The notes: generated by a model not told the origin, from the sequence alone. A stretch of 64,000 bases of DNA from Lysobacter sp. 5GHs7-4 (GCF_021284765.1 NZ_CP089924.1:248001-312000); one strand, 5' to 3'. Positions 35,705-45,738 are shown, numbered from the stretch's first letter. Program-made: numbers and translations.

Positions 35705-37291
35705 TCAGGCCTTGCGGCCGATGTCGGCCGTGGTCCAGCTTCCGTCGATACAGCGTTGCACGCCGCCGGGGTTGGCGTCACGCAGCTCCGGCGGCAGGCG
35801 GTCGTCGCGCACCTGGTCGTAGCTGTGCAATGCGGCGTAGCGGCGGATCGCGGCCGGCATGCCGACCGAGGTGAACCCGGCGTGGCTGGTGCTGGGATAG
35901 GGACCGCCGTGTTGCATCGCCGCGCTCACGGCCACGCCGGTGGGCCATTTGTCGTCGATCAATCGGCCCACGCGCGCGCGCAGTGCCGGCGCGATGCGCT
36001 GGTACGCCGCGTCGTCGGTTCCATCGGCGGCCGAATGCAGCGTGCCGGTAAGGTTGCCGTCGAAGGCGCGCGCCAACGCCGCGGCCTGCTCGGCGTCGCG
36101 GTAACGCACCAGCAGCGACACCGGCCCGAAGGCTTCCTGCTGCAAGGCTTCGGGCGCGGCTAGAAACGCCTGGGCCGACACACTCAGCAAAGTCGGCGCG
36201 TAGCGCGCGCCCGGGCCCTGCGACTGCGCGGCACCGGCCACCACCTGCGCCCCGGCCTCGCGCAGGCGCGCTACCGCCTGCGCGAGGTGCTGCTGCACGC
36301 CGTGCGAGAACAGCACGGCGGGCGCGGTGGCGGCGAAGCGCGCGGCGACCGCGGCGGCGAAGGCGTCGCCGTCCGCGCCCTCGGGCAGCATCACCACGCC
36401 GGGGTTGGTGCAGAACTGTCCGCTGCCCATCGTGCAAGAGGCGAAGAAGTCCTGCGCCAGCGCGTCGCCGCGCTCGCGCAGCGCGCCGGGCAGCAGGAAC
36501 ACCGGGTTGACGCTGGACATCTCGGCGTAGATCGGAATGCCGGCGCGGTCGGCCGCGGCTTTCAAGGCCAGGCCGGCGCCGCGACTGCCGGTGAAACCGA
36601 TCGCGCCCAGGCGGCGGTCGCCGGCCAGCGACAGGCCCAGGGCCGGGTCGAGGTCGTACAGCAGTTGCACCGTCGCCTCGGGCAGGCCGCTGGCGTGCAC
36701 GGCTTCGTGGGCGATGCGCGCCAGCACGCGGCTGGTGGCCGGGTGCGAGGGGTGGGCCTTGGCGATCACCGGGTTGCGCGCGGCGATCGCCGAGGCGAAA
36801 TCGCTGCCGGCCACGGCGTTGAACGCGAACGGAAAATTGTTGGGGCCGAACACCAGCACCGGCTTGTGCAACGGCGCGTAATGCGCGCGCAGCCCGGCCT
36901 GGGTGTCGATCACCGGATGGGTCCAGGCATACGCGCGCACGGCGGCGGCGGCCTGGCGCAGCTGATGCGTGGTGCGCGGCAGTTCCACCGCCGACAGGCG
37001 CGGCGCCAGCGGCAGCGCGGTTTCGGCGTGCGCGGTGGCGGCCAGTTCGTCCGCGGCCGATTCGATGCCGGCCGCGTAGCGTTCCAGGAAGTCGGCGATG
37101 CGGGCCGGCTTGGTCGCGGCCAGTTCGTCGGCGATGGCGCCGGCCGCGCGCAGCGCGGCTTCGACATCGCGCGGTCCGGAGCGCGGGAACTGCGGGCCGA
37201 TGGCCTCGCCGGTGGTCGGATCGACGGCACGGAAGCCGCCGGCCTCGTCGTGGCTGCGTTGCCATTGGCCGGCGATGAGGATGGGTTCCAT
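35705..37291 (-). CDS. Alpha-ketoglutaric semialdehyde dehydrogenase
   Basis: This 528-residue aldehyde dehydrogenase is of the 2,5-dioxovalerate type. It oxidises 2-oxoglutarate semialdehyde to 2-oxoglutarate, the last step of hydroxyproline breakdown (LhpG-type role). The catalytic Cys294 is in GSGQFCTNPG and Glu257 in YAEMSSVNP; GPNNFPFAFN and FTGSRGAG are cofactor-binding motifs. The longer N-terminal frame upstream of ATG 37291 lies in a repeat and is not part of the gene. It follows the deaminase gene, though a 220-base gap with a repeat separates them. Confidence 0.9.
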   Translation of the reverse strand: MEPILIAGQWQRSHDEAGGFRAVDPTTGEAIGPQFPRSGPRDVEAALRAAGAIADELAATKPARIADFLERYAAGIESAADELAATAHAETALPLAPRLSAVELPRTTHQLRQAAAAVRAYAWTHPVIDTQAGLRAHYAPLHKPVLVFGPNNFPFAFNAVAGSDFASAIAARNPVIAKAHPSHPATSRVLARIAHEAVHASGLPEATVQLLYDLDPALGLSLAGDRRLGAIGFTGSRGAGLALKAAADRAGIPIYAEMSSVNPVFLLPGALRERGDALAQDFFASCTMGSGQFCTNPGVVMLPEGADGDAFAAAVAARFAATAPAVLFSHGVQQHLAQAVARLREAGAQVVAGAAQSQGPGARYAPTLLSVSAQAFLAAPEALQQEAFGPVSLLVRYRDAEQAAALARAFDGNLTGTLHSAADGTDDAAYQRIAPALRARVGRLIDDKWPTGVAVSAAMQHGGPYPSTSHAGFTSVGMPAAIRRYAALHSYDQVRDDRLPPELRDANPGGVQRCIDGSWTTADIGRKA

Positions 37292-37369
37292 GGCTTGGGG
37301 TCCTGGGCTGTCTACGCGGTGCGCTTGTGCGGTGGGTTCGGTCGGCTTATCCGGTGCGACGCCGGCGGC

Positions 37370-37454
37370 CTGGATCCCCGCCTTCGCGGGGATGACGGCA
37401 TCGGAAGTCGCGGCGAAACCCTGGATCGTCATCCCCGCGAAAGCGGGTATCCAG
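37370..37454. repeat. CATCCCCGCG-type inverted repeat element
   Basis: The arms CTGGATCCCCGCCTTCGCG (from 37370) and CGCGAAAGCGGGTATCCAG (to 37454) face each other across about 30 bases, with GGGGATGAC/GTCATCCCC inside. This is a variant of the GTCATTCC family. It lies in the 220-base gap between the dehydrogenase and deaminase genes and would be transcribed as part of the operon leader. Confidence 0.8.
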
Positions 37455-37511
37455 GGCTTTCGTGCGAGAACGCTTCAGCGCCTCGTCCTCGCGCTGGGCA
37501 TCATCGCGACA

Positions 37512-38417
37512 TCACCGCTTAGGCCGCGTCGCGATCGCATGATCGATCACCGCCAACGCCCGCGCGCGCTCCTCGCCTTCCACCGTCAGACGCGGCGCGC
37601 GTACGCGCTCGTCGCCCATCGCCACGCGCTGCTGCATCAGTTTGATCAGCTGCACGAACTTGGGCACGGTGTCCATGCGCAGCAGCGGCAGCAGCCAGGC
37701 GTAGAGTTCCATCGCCGCCGGTGCGCCGCCATCGCGCGCCTGTTCGAACACCCGCACCGACTCGGCCGGGAAGGCGTTGACCACGCCGGCGATCCAGCCC
37801 ACCGCGCCCATCGACACGCCTTCGACGATCGCGTCGTCCATGCCCACCATCAATTCCAGGCGATCGCCGAGCAGCGCCTTGATCGCGGCGAAGCGGCGGA
37901 TGTCGCAGGAGGATTCCTTCACCGCCTGCAGGTTCGGATACGCGGCGGCGAGTTCGGCGATGCGCTCGGGCACGAAGTCGGTCTTGTAGGCGACCGGATT
38001 GTTGTACAGCAGCACCGGCAGGTCGGTGGCTTCCAGGATCGCGCGCATGTGCGCGCCCATCTCCTGCCAGTCGGTGGAATAGACGTAGGGCGGCAACGCC
38101 ATCAATCCGCGCGCGCCCAGGCGCTGCGCGGCCTGCGCCAGGCGCACGGCTTCGTCGGTGGACAACGCGGCGATGCCGGGGATCACAGGCGCGCTGTCGC
38201 CCAGCGCTTCCACCAGGGTGGCGACGATCTCCAGCTTCTCGTCGAACGACAGCGTCGCGCCCTCGCCCAGCGAGCCCAGCGGCACGATGCCGGTGCAGCC
38301 GGCGGCGATGAGTTGGCGCGCGTGATCGGCGAGGAAGGCGTGATCGACCGTGCCGTCGGCCTTGAACGGCGTGGTGATGGCGGGCACGACGCCGCGCCAG
38401 AAGCTTGCGTTGCTCAT
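37512..38417 (-). CDS. DapA-family 1-pyrroline-4-hydroxy-2-carboxylate deaminase
   Basis: This 301-residue protein belongs to the dihydrodipicolinate synthase/N-acetylneuraminate lyase family. The Schiff-base Lys167 is in LQAVKESSCD and the Tyr of VLLYNNP is conserved. GLSGEG-like PLGSLGEG forms the carboxylate site. In hydroxyproline operons this family converts 1-pyrroline-4-hydroxy-2-carboxylate to 2-oxoglutarate semialdehyde and ammonia (LhpC-type). The assignment comes from context: an epimerase 48 bases upstream and a semialdehyde dehydrogenase downstream. On sequence alone another DapA-like lyase could not be excluded. Confidence 0.85.
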   Translation of the reverse strand: MSNASFWRGVVPAITTPFKADGTVDHAFLADHARQLIAAGCTGIVPLGSLGEGATLSFDEKLEIVATLVEALGDSAPVIPGIAALSTDEAVRLAQAAQRLGARGLMALPPYVYSTDWQEMGAHMRAILEATDLPVLLYNNPVAYKTDFVPERIAELAAAYPNLQAVKESSCDIRRFAAIKALLGDRLELMVGMDDAIVEGVSMGAVGWIAGVVNAFPAESVRVFEQARDGGAPAAMELYAWLLPLLRMDTVPKFVQLIKLMQQRVAMGDERVRAPRLTVEGEERARALAVIDHAIATRPKR

Positions 38418-38465
38418 TGAGGTTCCTGTCTCGACACTGAGGTGTGGGGAATGCGTGGCGCGCGT

Positions 38466-39419
38466 CTAGTCCGGACGCACGCCCCAGGCGAAGGGGTCGT
38501 CGTCTTCGATCAGCAGGCGGCCTTGCGCCATCAGATGCGCGCGTCCGCTGATGCGCGGATGGATGCGGCCGCCGTCGGCGGGCTGGTAGCTGCCTTCGAA
38601 CACGCTGCCCAGCACGCTCTCCATGCGCGTGACCGCGCCGGGCGCGAGCGCGCCGTCGGCGGCCAGGCAGGCCAGCTTGGCCGAGAAGCCGGTGCCGCAG
38701 GGCGAGCGGTCGTAGGCCAGGCCCGGGCACAGCACGAAGTTGCGCGCGTCCGCGTCGGGCGTGCGCGCCGCGCCGTTGAGTTCGATGTGATCGATCTGGG
38801 CGCCGTCGGCGCCGCGCACGCTGGCCGCTTCCAGCGCGTGGCGGATCGCTTCGGTATAGCGCGTGAGCTCGCGCCATTGCGCGACCTCCAGCGGGATCGG
38901 GCAGTCGCGGCTGATGTAGAACCAGTTGCCGCCCCAGGCCACGTCGCCGCGCACGCGGCCGTAGCCGGGCACGTCGAGTTCGACGTCGCGCGCATGGCGG
39001 TAGCTTTCGACGTTGTCGATGGAAACCAGGCCGTCCTCGTGCAGCTGCGCCACCACCGTGCCCACGGGCGTGTCTATCGCATGCCGGCCCGGACCGATCC
39101 GGCCCAGATGCGCGAGCGTGCGCACCAGACCGATCGTGCCGTGGCCGCACATGCCCAAGGTGCCGACGTTGTTGAAGAAGATGACCGATGCGACCGAGTA
39201 CACGTACTGCGGCGGCAGCAGCAAGGCGCCGACCATCGCATCGGATCCGCGCGGCTCGCAGGCGATCGCGCTGCGCCAGCGGTCGTGCTGCGCGGCGAAC
39301 GCCAGGCGTTGTTCGGCGAGGCTGCCGGCGCCCAGATCGGGCAGGCCGGACAGCACCACCCGCGTGGGTTCGCCGCCGGTGTGCGTGTCGATGTAGTCGA
39401 TGCTGCGCATGACCGTCAT
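38466..39419 (-). CDS. 4-hydroxyproline 2-epimerase
   Basis: This protein of about 317 residues belongs to the proline racemase family. It epimerises trans-4-hydroxy-L-proline to cis-4-hydroxy-D-proline. The two active-site cysteines are present: Cys91 in GMCGHGTIG and Cys241 in [10 protein letters not shown] Ser or Thr in the first position would instead suggest a dehydratase. ATG 39419 (MTVMRS) or ATG 39410 may be the start. Upstream, 94 bases divide it from the PAS-AraC regulator gene on the other strand, which probably responds to hydroxyproline. It is the first gene of the catabolic operon. Confidence 0.92.
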   Translation of the reverse strand: MTVMRSIDYIDTHTGGEPTRVVLSGLPDLGAGSLAEQRLAFAAQHDRWRSAIACEPRGSDAMVGALLLPPQYVYSVASVIFFNNVGTLGMCGHGTIGLVRTLAHLGRIGPGRHAIDTPVGTVVAQLHEDGLVSIDNVESYRHARDVELDVPGYGRVRGDVAWGGNWFYISRDCPIPLEVAQWRELTRYTEAIRHALEAASVRGADGAQIDHIELNGAARTPDADARNFVLCPGLAYDRSPCGTGFSAKLACLAADGALAPGAVTRMESVLGSVFEGSYQPADGGRIHPRISGRAHLMAQGRLLIEDDDPFAWGVRPD

Positions 39420-39513
39420 GGTCCCGCCGCGGGCGCTCGGGGGTCTAGCCGGCTTGCGTCGTCGCGGATGCGGAAATCGGCACAAAACTTTTCCGCCGAC
39501 GCATAATCCGACG

Positions 39514-40248
39514 ATGCCTTCCGCAGCGCTGCCGCCGGTGGATCCCGACCTCCTGCAGGAGCTGTTCGACCGTCTGCCCGACGTGGTGTTCTTCATCAAG
39601 GACCGGCACGGCCGCTACACCCACGCCAATCAGACCCTGGTGCAGCGCCTGGGCCTGGGCGCGCGCGAGGCGGTCATCGGCTACCGCGCCAGCGAGCTGT
39701 TCCCGGCGCGCCTGGGCGACGGCTATGCGGCGCAGGACCGGCGCGTGCTGGGCGGCGCGCGCATCGACGACCAGCTGGAAATGCACATGTTCCAAAACCG
39801 CGCCGCGGGCTGGTGCCTGACCAGCAAGCAACCGCTGCGGCACGACGGTGAGATCCACGGCCTGATCGGGATCTCGCGCGATCTGGCCCAGCCCGACGGC
39901 CGCCATCCGGGTTATGCGCGGCTGCGTCGCGTGCTCGATCACATGGAGGCGCACTACGGCGAACCGGTGCGCATGCAGGCCTTGGCGGAACTGGCCGGGC
40001 TGTCGCTGTCGCAACTGGAGCGGCAATTCCGGCGTGTGTTCCAACTGGCGCCGCAGCAATGGCTCACGCGCCTGCGCATCGAGGCGGCGATGCAGCGCCT
40101 GCACGGCGAGGACACCATCGCCTCGATCGGCCAGTTGTGCGGCTTCACCGATCAAAGCGCCTTCAGCCGCCAGTTCAAGGCCAGCGTGGGACTGACGCCG
40201 CGCGATTACCGCCGGCTCAATCCCGCGCCGCCCTGCGCGCCGACATGA
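39514..40248 (+). CDS. AraC-family regulator with N-terminal PAS domain (hydroxyproline operon)
   Basis: This protein of 244 residues has an N-terminal PAS domain (residues 10-125, [31 protein letters not shown]) and a C-terminal AraC double helix-turn-helix (about 140-238, [34 protein letters not shown]). AraC-type LhpR controls hydroxyproline genes in Pseudomonas, and the location here, divergent from the epimerase gene, argues for the same role. The PAS domain may bind the inducer. Its 3' end overlaps that of the convergent TauE-type gene by 32 bases. Confidence 0.87.
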   Translation: MPSAALPPVDPDLLQELFDRLPDVVFFIKDRHGRYTHANQTLVQRLGLGAREAVIGYRASELFPARLGDGYAAQDRRVLGGARIDDQLEMHMFQNRAAGWCLTSKQPLRHDGEIHGLIGISRDLAQPDGRHPGYARLRRVLDHMEAHYGEPVRMQALAELAGLSLSQLERQFRRVFQLAPQQWLTRLRIEAAMQRLHGEDTIASIGQLCGFTDQSAFSRQFKASVGLTPRDYRRLNPAPPCAPT

Positions 40249-41110
40249 GCATCTGCGCGGCCGCGTACAGCACCACGATCACCACCAGCCAGCGCAGCCA
40301 TTCCAGCGGCAGCGATTTGACCACGAAGGCCGCGATCAGCACCCCGGGAATGCCGCCCAGCGTGAGGCCCAGGGCCGCGCGCAGGTCGTAGCGCCCGGAG
40401 CGCACGAAGGCGCCGCCGCCGACCGGCATCAGGAAGGCGCAGGCGCCCATCATGATCGGGAAGGCCGCGATCGGGTTCATGCCCAGCAGACTCACCAGAA
40501 TCAGGCAGGGCGCGTACAGGCCGATGCCCAGCATCATCAGCGCGCCCAGCAGCAGGCTCACCACGACCGCGAACGCGAGCCGGGCGCCCGCCAGGCCCAC
40601 GGCGTCGCCGCCGCCGGGCAGCCAGTTCAAGTTGGCCGCCAGGAACAACCCCGCGGCGATCAGCAAGGCCACGCCCATGCCGATCTGGATCGCACGCCGC
40701 GGCAGTCGCGCGACCACGCGCACGCCCAGCCAGGCGCCGGCCACCGCCGCGGCGATCATGCTCAGCAGCGTGGTCAGGTCCACCTGCACCACCGCAATGA
40801 AGATCAGCGCCTGCGCCACGGTCGGCAGCGCGTGGCCGACATTGAGACTGCCGGGGATGCGCTCGTCGGCGACGCGTCCGCGCAGCTTGAAGATCGCGGT
40901 GGTGGTGGCGAAGGAACCGATGCCCAAAGTGTCGAAGAAGTTGGCGACGAAGCCGGTCGCCAGATCGCGCGCGTCGGGCCGGCGCGCGCCGTCCGCGGCC
41001 GCTTCGGCGCGGCGCGCGCGTTCGATCGCCCACCAGCGCCAGGCGTAGGCCAGGGCCAGCGCGGTGAGCGCGGTCAGCAACAGCACGGTGCCGTCCCGGT
41101 TGGGATCCAT
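40217..41110 (-). CDS. TauE/SafE family membrane transporter
   Basis: This 297-residue integral membrane protein has about eight hydrophobic segments and the TauE/SafE features: GFVANFFDTLGIGSFATTTA in the first half and its echo GIGLYAPCLILVSLLGMNPI in the second. Such proteins export or import small anions (sulfite, sulfoacetate, organic acids). It lies between the two halves of the hydroxyproline gene cluster, so a role there is possible, but this family is not a known hydroxyproline carrier. It is convergent with the regulator gene, overlapping it by 32 bases. Confidence 0.85.
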   Translation of the reverse strand: MDPNRDGTVLLLTALTALALAYAWRWWAIERARRAEAAADGARRPDARDLATGFVANFFDTLGIGSFATTTAIFKLRGRVADERIPGSLNVGHALPTVAQALIFIAVVQVDLTTLLSMIAAAVAGAWLGVRVVARLPRRAIQIGMGVALLIAAGLFLAANLNWLPGGGDAVGLAGARLAFAVVVSLLLGALMMLGIGLYAPCLILVSLLGMNPIAAFPIMMGACAFLMPVGGGAFVRSGRYDLRAALGLTLGGIPGVLIAAFVVKSLPLEWLRWLVVIVVLYAAAQMLMSARRAARD

Positions 41111-41270
41111 CGCCAGACTCCCTGCGCACGCGGTCGCGTGCCCGGCCCATGGTCGGCGCGGGCACGGGCGCATGGCTTGTCTCGCTTCCGCGCGCTGCGT
41201 GCGGAATATTGCGTAGTCGCCCGCGGCGGCCGCGCCTAGCATCAGCCCCTCCATCCGCGCGGGCCTGCGC

Positions 41271-42521
41271 TTGAGCCGAACGTCCACCGCCTCTTCCGTG
41301 CTTGTGATCGGCGCCGGCGTGATCGGCCATGCCTGCGCGCTGGCGCTGCAGCGGCGCGGCTGCGACGTGGTGATGACCGACCCGGACCAGGCCGGCAGCG
41401 CGGCGTCCTGGGGCAACGCCGGCCACATCGCCACCGAGCAGGCGCAGCCGCTGGCCTCGCCGGCGACGCTGCGTTCGGCGCCGGGCCGCTTGTATGCGTT
41501 CGGCGGCCCGCTGTCGCTGCGCGACCCTCTGAGCATCGCGCCGTGGGTGTGGCGCTATTTGCGCGCGTGCCGGCCGCATACCTACGAGCGCGGTCGCGTG
41601 GCCTTGCGCGGCCTGCTGGCGCAGGCCTTGCCGGCGTGGCGGCATCTGGCGCAGACGCTGGAACAACCGCAACTGCTGCGCGAGACCGGTCACTGGGTGT
41701 GCTGGGAATCGGCGGGCGCAGCCGCGCGCGGCCGCGCCGGCTGGGACGGCAGCGACACCGGCGACACCCGTTTCCAGACGCTGGCCGACGGCGACCTGGG
41801 CGCGCTGCGCGCGGCGTCCAGCGCGCCGATCCATTCCGGCATCGCCTTTTCCGGCACCGCCCAGATCGCCGATCCGCGGCGCCTGGCCGCGGCCTTGCAG
41901 GCGCGCTTCCTCGCCGACGGCGGCGAGCGCCGCTACGACCGCATCGAACGTCTGCGCAGCGACGGCGGCGGCCTGGTCGCCAGCACCGCCGAGGGCGAGA
42001 CGCTGCGCGCGCAGCGCGTGCTGGTGTGCGCGGGCGTGCGCTCGCGCGCGCTGATGGCTTCGCTGGGCATCCACGCGCCGCTGGTGGCCGAACGCGGTTA
42101 TCACCTGCAGTGGGCGGAGCATCGCTGGCCGGACCTGCCGCCGGTGGTGTTCGAGGACCGCTCGATGATCGTGACCCGCTTCGAGGGCGGTCTGCGCGCC
42201 GCCGGTTTCGTCGAGTACGCGCACGCGGATTCGCCGCCCGATCCCGGCAAGTGGCGGCGCCTGCGTCTGCACGTGGCCGAACTGGGCCTGCCGGTGCGCG
42301 GCGCGCACAGCCGCTGGTTCGGCGCCCGCCCCACCCTGCCCGACTACCTGCCGGCGATGGGCCGCAGCGCGCGCGTGCCGGGCCTGCATTACGCGTTCGG
42401 CCATCAGCACCTGGGCCTGACCCTGGCCGCGATCAGCGGCGAGCTGCTGGCGCGGTCGATGAGCGGCGAGAGCGACGGCACCGAGCTGGCGGCGTTCGAT
42501 CTGGATCGGTTCGGCGGCTGA
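41271..42521 (+). CDS. FAD-dependent D-amino acid oxidase/dehydrogenase, D-hydroxyproline type
   Basis: This protein of about 416 residues has an N-terminal dinucleotide motif VIGAGVIGHACAL (residues 12-24), GSAASWGNAGHIATEQ, and a DAO-type end (FGARPTLPDYLPAMG, HQHLGLTLAAISGELL). Its likely role is oxidation of cis-4-hydroxy-D-proline to 1-pyrroline-4-hydroxy-2-carboxylate, the step missing from the minus-strand operon. No ATG is near the N-terminus; TTG 41271 (or GTG 41298) must be used. It is transcribed in the opposite direction from the other pathway enzymes, behind its own 160-base upstream region. Confidence 0.85.
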   Translation: MSRTSTASSVLVIGAGVIGHACALALQRRGCDVVMTDPDQAGSAASWGNAGHIATEQAQPLASPATLRSAPGRLYAFGGPLSLRDPLSIAPWVWRYLRACRPHTYERGRVALRGLLAQALPAWRHLAQTLEQPQLLRETGHWVCWESAGAAARGRAGWDGSDTGDTRFQTLADGDLGALRAASSAPIHSGIAFSGTAQIADPRRLAAALQARFLADGGERRYDRIERLRSDGGGLVASTAEGETLRAQRVLVCAGVRSRALMASLGIHAPLVAERGYHLQWAEHRWPDLPPVVFEDRSMIVTRFEGGLRAAGFVEYAHADSPPDPGKWRRLRLHVAELGLPVRGAHSRWFGARPTLPDYLPAMGRSARVPGLHYAFGHQHLGLTLAAISGELLARSMSGESDGTELAAFDLDRFGG

Positions 42522-42561
42522 GGCAAACGTAGCCTTGCGGCTTTGGCGCGTTTGCGAAGCG

Positions 42562-42740
42562 CTTCGTTTCCCGTCGTTCCGGCGAAGGCCGGAGCCTGGG
42601 CGCTCTCCTCACCCGTCATTCCGGCGAAAGCCGGAACCCATGTTGCCGTTGCTCTGTAAGCGATCCATCCGTGATCGCCAGCGAAGAGCGACCATGGGTT
42701 CCGGCTTTCGCCGGAATGACGGAGCCTGGGTGCGGGCGAA
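42562..42740. repeat. CATTCCGGCGAAAGCCGG-type inverted repeats
   Basis: The 286 bases between the oxidase and aceK genes carry a 108-base palindromic element (42614-42721). CGTCATTCCGGCGAAAGCCG and CGGCTTTCGCCGGAATGACG are exact inverted copies. Shorter diverged arms lie on both sides (about 42565 and 42741). It is the third subtype of the GTCATTCC family in the window. Confidence 0.88.
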
Positions 42741-42807
42741 AGCCGGGGCAGCACCGTCGGAGCACCGGCGCTGGCGGCCGCTGCCGCGGCCTGCTTAGAC
42801 TGCGGGC

Positions 42808-44538
42808 ATGGCCGCCCCCGTCGCCCCACTCGCCGATGCCGATGCCGTCGCCGCGCAGATCCGCGACGCCTTCGCCGACTACCACGCGCGCTTCGCCGCG
42901 ATCACGCGGCGCGCCAAGGGCCGCTTCGAAACCTGCGACTGGAGCGGCGCGCGCGACGACGCGGTCGAGCGCATCGCGCTGTACGACCGCTGCGTGGCCG
43001 AGGCCAGCCAGGCGCTGGACGCGCGCCTGGGCGCGCAGGCGCACGACCGCGCGCTGTGGTCGGCGGTGCACGCCGGCTATGCGCGCCAGATCGAACCGTT
43101 GCTGGACCGCGAGCTCTACAAGACCTTCTTCAACACCCTGACCCGGCGCTTCTTCAAGACCCGCGGCGTGGACGCGGCGATCGAGTTCGTGGCGCTGGAC
43201 ATCGAGCCCACCGACGCGATCACCCACCCCGTCGCGCGCCACAGCTATGCGGTGTCGGGCGAGCGGCTCACCGAAACCTTGATGCGCGTGCTGGACGACT
43301 ATCCGTTCGCGGTGCCGTACGCGCACCGCACACGCTGCGCGGCCGGGATCGCGGTGCGCCTGCAGGACGACCTGCATCACTGGGGGCCCGATCCGGTGCG
43401 CGCGATCGAGCTGCTGGATGCGGTGTTCTACCGCGAGCGCCGCGCCTATTTGATCGGCCGCGTGTTCGGCGAGCGCGCGTTCTCGCCGTGCGTGATCGCG
43501 CTGGTCAACGATGGCGGCGCGCTGCGCGTGGATGCGGTGCTGACCTTGCGCGCGGACGTGGTGCAGCTGTTCAGCTACTCGCGCAGCTATTTCCATGCCG
43601 ACCTGGGCACGGTCGGCGACGCGGTGGTGTTCCTGCGCACGCTGCTGCCGGGCAAGCCCATCGACGAGCTGTACACCGTGCTCGGCCGCGCCAAGCAGGG
43701 CAAGACCGAGCGCTACCGCACCTTCTTCCGTCAGTTCGCCGCGCAGGCCGGCGAGCCACTGGTACGCGCCGATGGCGAGCGCGGCATGGTGATGGCGGTC
43801 TTCACCCTGCCCAGCTATCCGCTGGTGTTCAAGCTGATTCGCGACCGCTTCGCCTACCCCAAGGATATCGCCCGTACCGAGGTCGAGGCCAAGTACGCGC
43901 TGGTGTTCCACCACGACCGCGTCGGTCGCCTGGTCGACGCGCAGCCGTTCCGGTTCCTGCGTTTTCCGCGCGCGCGCTTCGCGCCGGAGCTGCTGGAGGA
44001 ACTGCTGGGCACCTGCGCCGGCAGCATCACCGAGGACGGCGAAGACCTGGTGCTGCACCTGTGTTACGTCGAGCGCCGCTTGCGGCCCTTGAACCTGTAC
44101 CTGCGCGAGCAGCCGCTGGAAACCGCGCGCGCGGCCGCGATCGATTACGGCCAGGCGATCAAGGACCTGGCCCTGGCCAATATCTTCCCCGGCGATCTGC
44201 TGTTGAAGAACTTCGGCGTTTCGCGCCACGGCCGCGCGGTGTTCTACGACTACGACGAGCTGTGCCTGGTCACCGACTGCCGGTTCCGCGCGGTGCCGCA
44301 GGCGCGCAACCACGAAGACGAGATGGAGGCCGGGGCCTGGTTCTACGCGGCCGGCAACGACGTGTTTCCCGAACAGTTCCCGCGCTTCCTGGGCCTGACG
44401 CCGCCGCTGCTGGGCGCGCTGTTGCACGCGCACCCGGAGATCTTCCAGGTGACGTGGTGGCAGCAGGTGCAAGACGCGCTGCGCGCCGGCCGCTACACCG
44501 ACGTCGCGCCGTATCCGCTGGACCGGCGTCTGCCCTGA
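42808..44538 (+). CDS. aceK: Isocitrate dehydrogenase kinase/phosphatase
   Basis: This 576-residue protein phosphorylates and dephosphorylates isocitrate dehydrogenase to divide carbon between the TCA cycle and the glyoxylate shunt. The regulatory domain (about residues 1-300) is followed by the kinase-like domain: [13 protein letters not shown] for the nucleotide-binding Lys, [20 protein letters not shown] with the active-site Asp residues. Length matches E. coli AceK (578). The isocitrate lyase and malate synthase genes are not adjacent. Its substrate gene, icd, lies 16 kb upstream in this window. Confidence 0.96.
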   Translation: MAAPVAPLADADAVAAQIRDAFADYHARFAAITRRAKGRFETCDWSGARDDAVERIALYDRCVAEASQALDARLGAQAHDRALWSAVHAGYARQIEPLLDRELYKTFFNTLTRRFFKTRGVDAAIEFVALDIEPTDAITHPVARHSYAVSGERLTETLMRVLDDYPFAVPYAHRTRCAAGIAVRLQDDLHHWGPDPVRAIELLDAVFYRERRAYLIGRVFGERAFSPCVIALVNDGGALRVDAVLTLRADVVQLFSYSRSYFHADLGTVGDAVVFLRTLLPGKPIDELYTVLGRAKQGKTERYRTFFRQFAAQAGEPLVRADGERGMVMAVFTLPSYPLVFKLIRDRFAYPKDIARTEVEAKYALVFHHDRVGRLVDAQPFRFLRFPRARFAPELLEELLGTCAGSITEDGEDLVLHLCYVERRLRPLNLYLREQPLETARAAAIDYGQAIKDLALANIFPGDLLLKNFGVSRHGRAVFYDYDELCLVTDCRFRAVPQARNHEDEMEAGAWFYAAGNDVFPEQFPRFLGLTPPLLGALLHAHPEIFQVTWWQQVQDALRAGRYTDVAPYPLDRRLP

Positions 44539-44555
44539 GCGCCGGCCCAGGCCGC

Positions 44556-45677
44556 TCAGTTGTCGCGGAACGCCTGCGGCAGATTGGGCAGCGCCAGCAG
44601 GTCCAGTTCCAGCCGCGTCGGCTCGCCCTCGATCTCCACGCCGACGGTGAACGCGCCGGCCGCGATCAGGCGCAACTCGGCGCCCTCGCCGTTGGGCACC
44701 ACGCGCCGCTGCGGCGGATCGAACGTGGGATGCAGATGGAAGATCACCGTGCCCACCAAGGGCGGCGCGCCCGGCAGGATGCGCACGCTGAGCAGCACGG
44801 CGCAGAGGCTGCCGTCGGCATTCAGGGGGCTCACTGTCGCGTCGAGCACGCGCCCCTCGGCCGTGGCCGCGCCGCCGAACGCGTTCTTGTTGGGGTCGCT
44901 GTCCCACAGCGCCGAATGGGTGCGCAGCGCGGGCACGAAGGCCGGGCGCGCGGATTCGCGGCCCGCGGCGTCGACGCGCTTGGCCGGCGCTGGCGCGGCG
45001 GCGGGCGCGGTGCCGCGCGCGATGAAAGCCACCGCGTCGTCGAGGGTGGCCTTGCTCTCGCGCGCGCTGCGCTCGGCCTCCTGGCGGCGGCGGCGCTCGG
45101 CGGCGACAGCGCTCTGGCTGCTTTCCAGGTATTGGACGAAATCGGTGCGGGTCCAGATGTAGGACGCCAGGAAGCCCAGCAGCGCCGCGGTCGCGAGCAG
45201 GAAGCCGGCGGTGGTCGCGCCGTTCTTCAAGCCCCAGTCGGCCGCGGCCTGGATCGACAGGCGGTTGAACGCGTCCGCGATCTCGCGCGCCTGCACCAGG
45301 CTCACGCCGACCACGATCTTGGTCAGCCAGTCGCTGATCTGTTCCAGGTTGGTGTTGTGGCTGAAGCCCGGATCGGCGCGCGGCGCGGCGCCTTCGCGCG
45401 CCGGGTCGGTCACCACCGTCGGCGGCGGCTCGGTCAGCGCGCGCGGGATACCGAACAGGAAACCCAGCAAGGTGCCGGCCAGGGCCGCGCACAACACGCC
45501 GGCGATGGCGGCGCCGAACTTCCATTGCAGACCGATCGCGAGCCAGGCGCTGAGCAGGATCAACACCGCCAACACCGCGGCCACGCGCGCGGCGCGCACG
45601 ATCGGGCGTATCGGTTCCGCGTCGCGCTCGCGCGCGGACGACGGCGGGGAGATGCGTGGGGTCGGCTGCGTGTCCAT
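44556..45677 (-). CDS. Three-TM protein with C-terminal pYEATS-like domain, predicted immunity-associated
   Basis: This 373-residue protein has membrane segments at about residues 30-50, 53-75 and 155-175. Between them is a conserved cytoplasmic loop (GFLFGIPRAL, NTNLEQISDWLTKI). A short coiled coil follows (about 185-215), then a domain at 255-373 with VIFHLHPTFDPP, GAFTVGVEIEG, TRLELDLLALP and FRDN. This layout matches proteins in which a three-TM module is joined to a prokaryotic YEATS (pYEATS) domain, predicted from gene neighbourhoods to act in conflict or defence systems; no biochemical role is known. It lies 61 bases downstream of a RES toxin gene on the same strand. The domain call is by pattern, not by search. 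Confidence 0.7.
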   Translation of the reverse strand: MDTQPTPRISPPSSARERDAEPIRPIVRAARVAAVLAVLILLSAWLAIGLQWKFGAAIAGVLCAALAGTLLGFLFGIPRALTEPPPTVVTDPAREGAAPRADPGFSHNTNLEQISDWLTKIVVGVSLVQAREIADAFNRLSIQAAADWGLKNGATTAGFLLATAALLGFLASYIWTRTDFVQYLESSQSAVAAERRRRQEAERSARESKATLDDAVAFIARGTAPAAAPAPAKRVDAAGRESARPAFVPALRTHSALWDSDPNKNAFGGAATAEGRVLDATVSPLNADGSLCAVLLSVRILPGAPPLVGTVIFHLHPTFDPPQRRVVPNGEGAELRLIAAGAFTVGVEIEGEPTRLELDLLALPNLPQAFRDN

Positions 45678-45738
45678 CGCGGCGTGTTCCGATTCCGTTC
45701 TCGCCCAAGCTAACGCAATTCGCGCTGGGCCGCGGCCG

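Noticed and set aside
42616..45708. 1030-codon open frame on the minus strand across aceK
   Set aside because: It runs through aceK in the antisense direction and into the pYEATS-like gene in another frame. aceK is beyond doubt.
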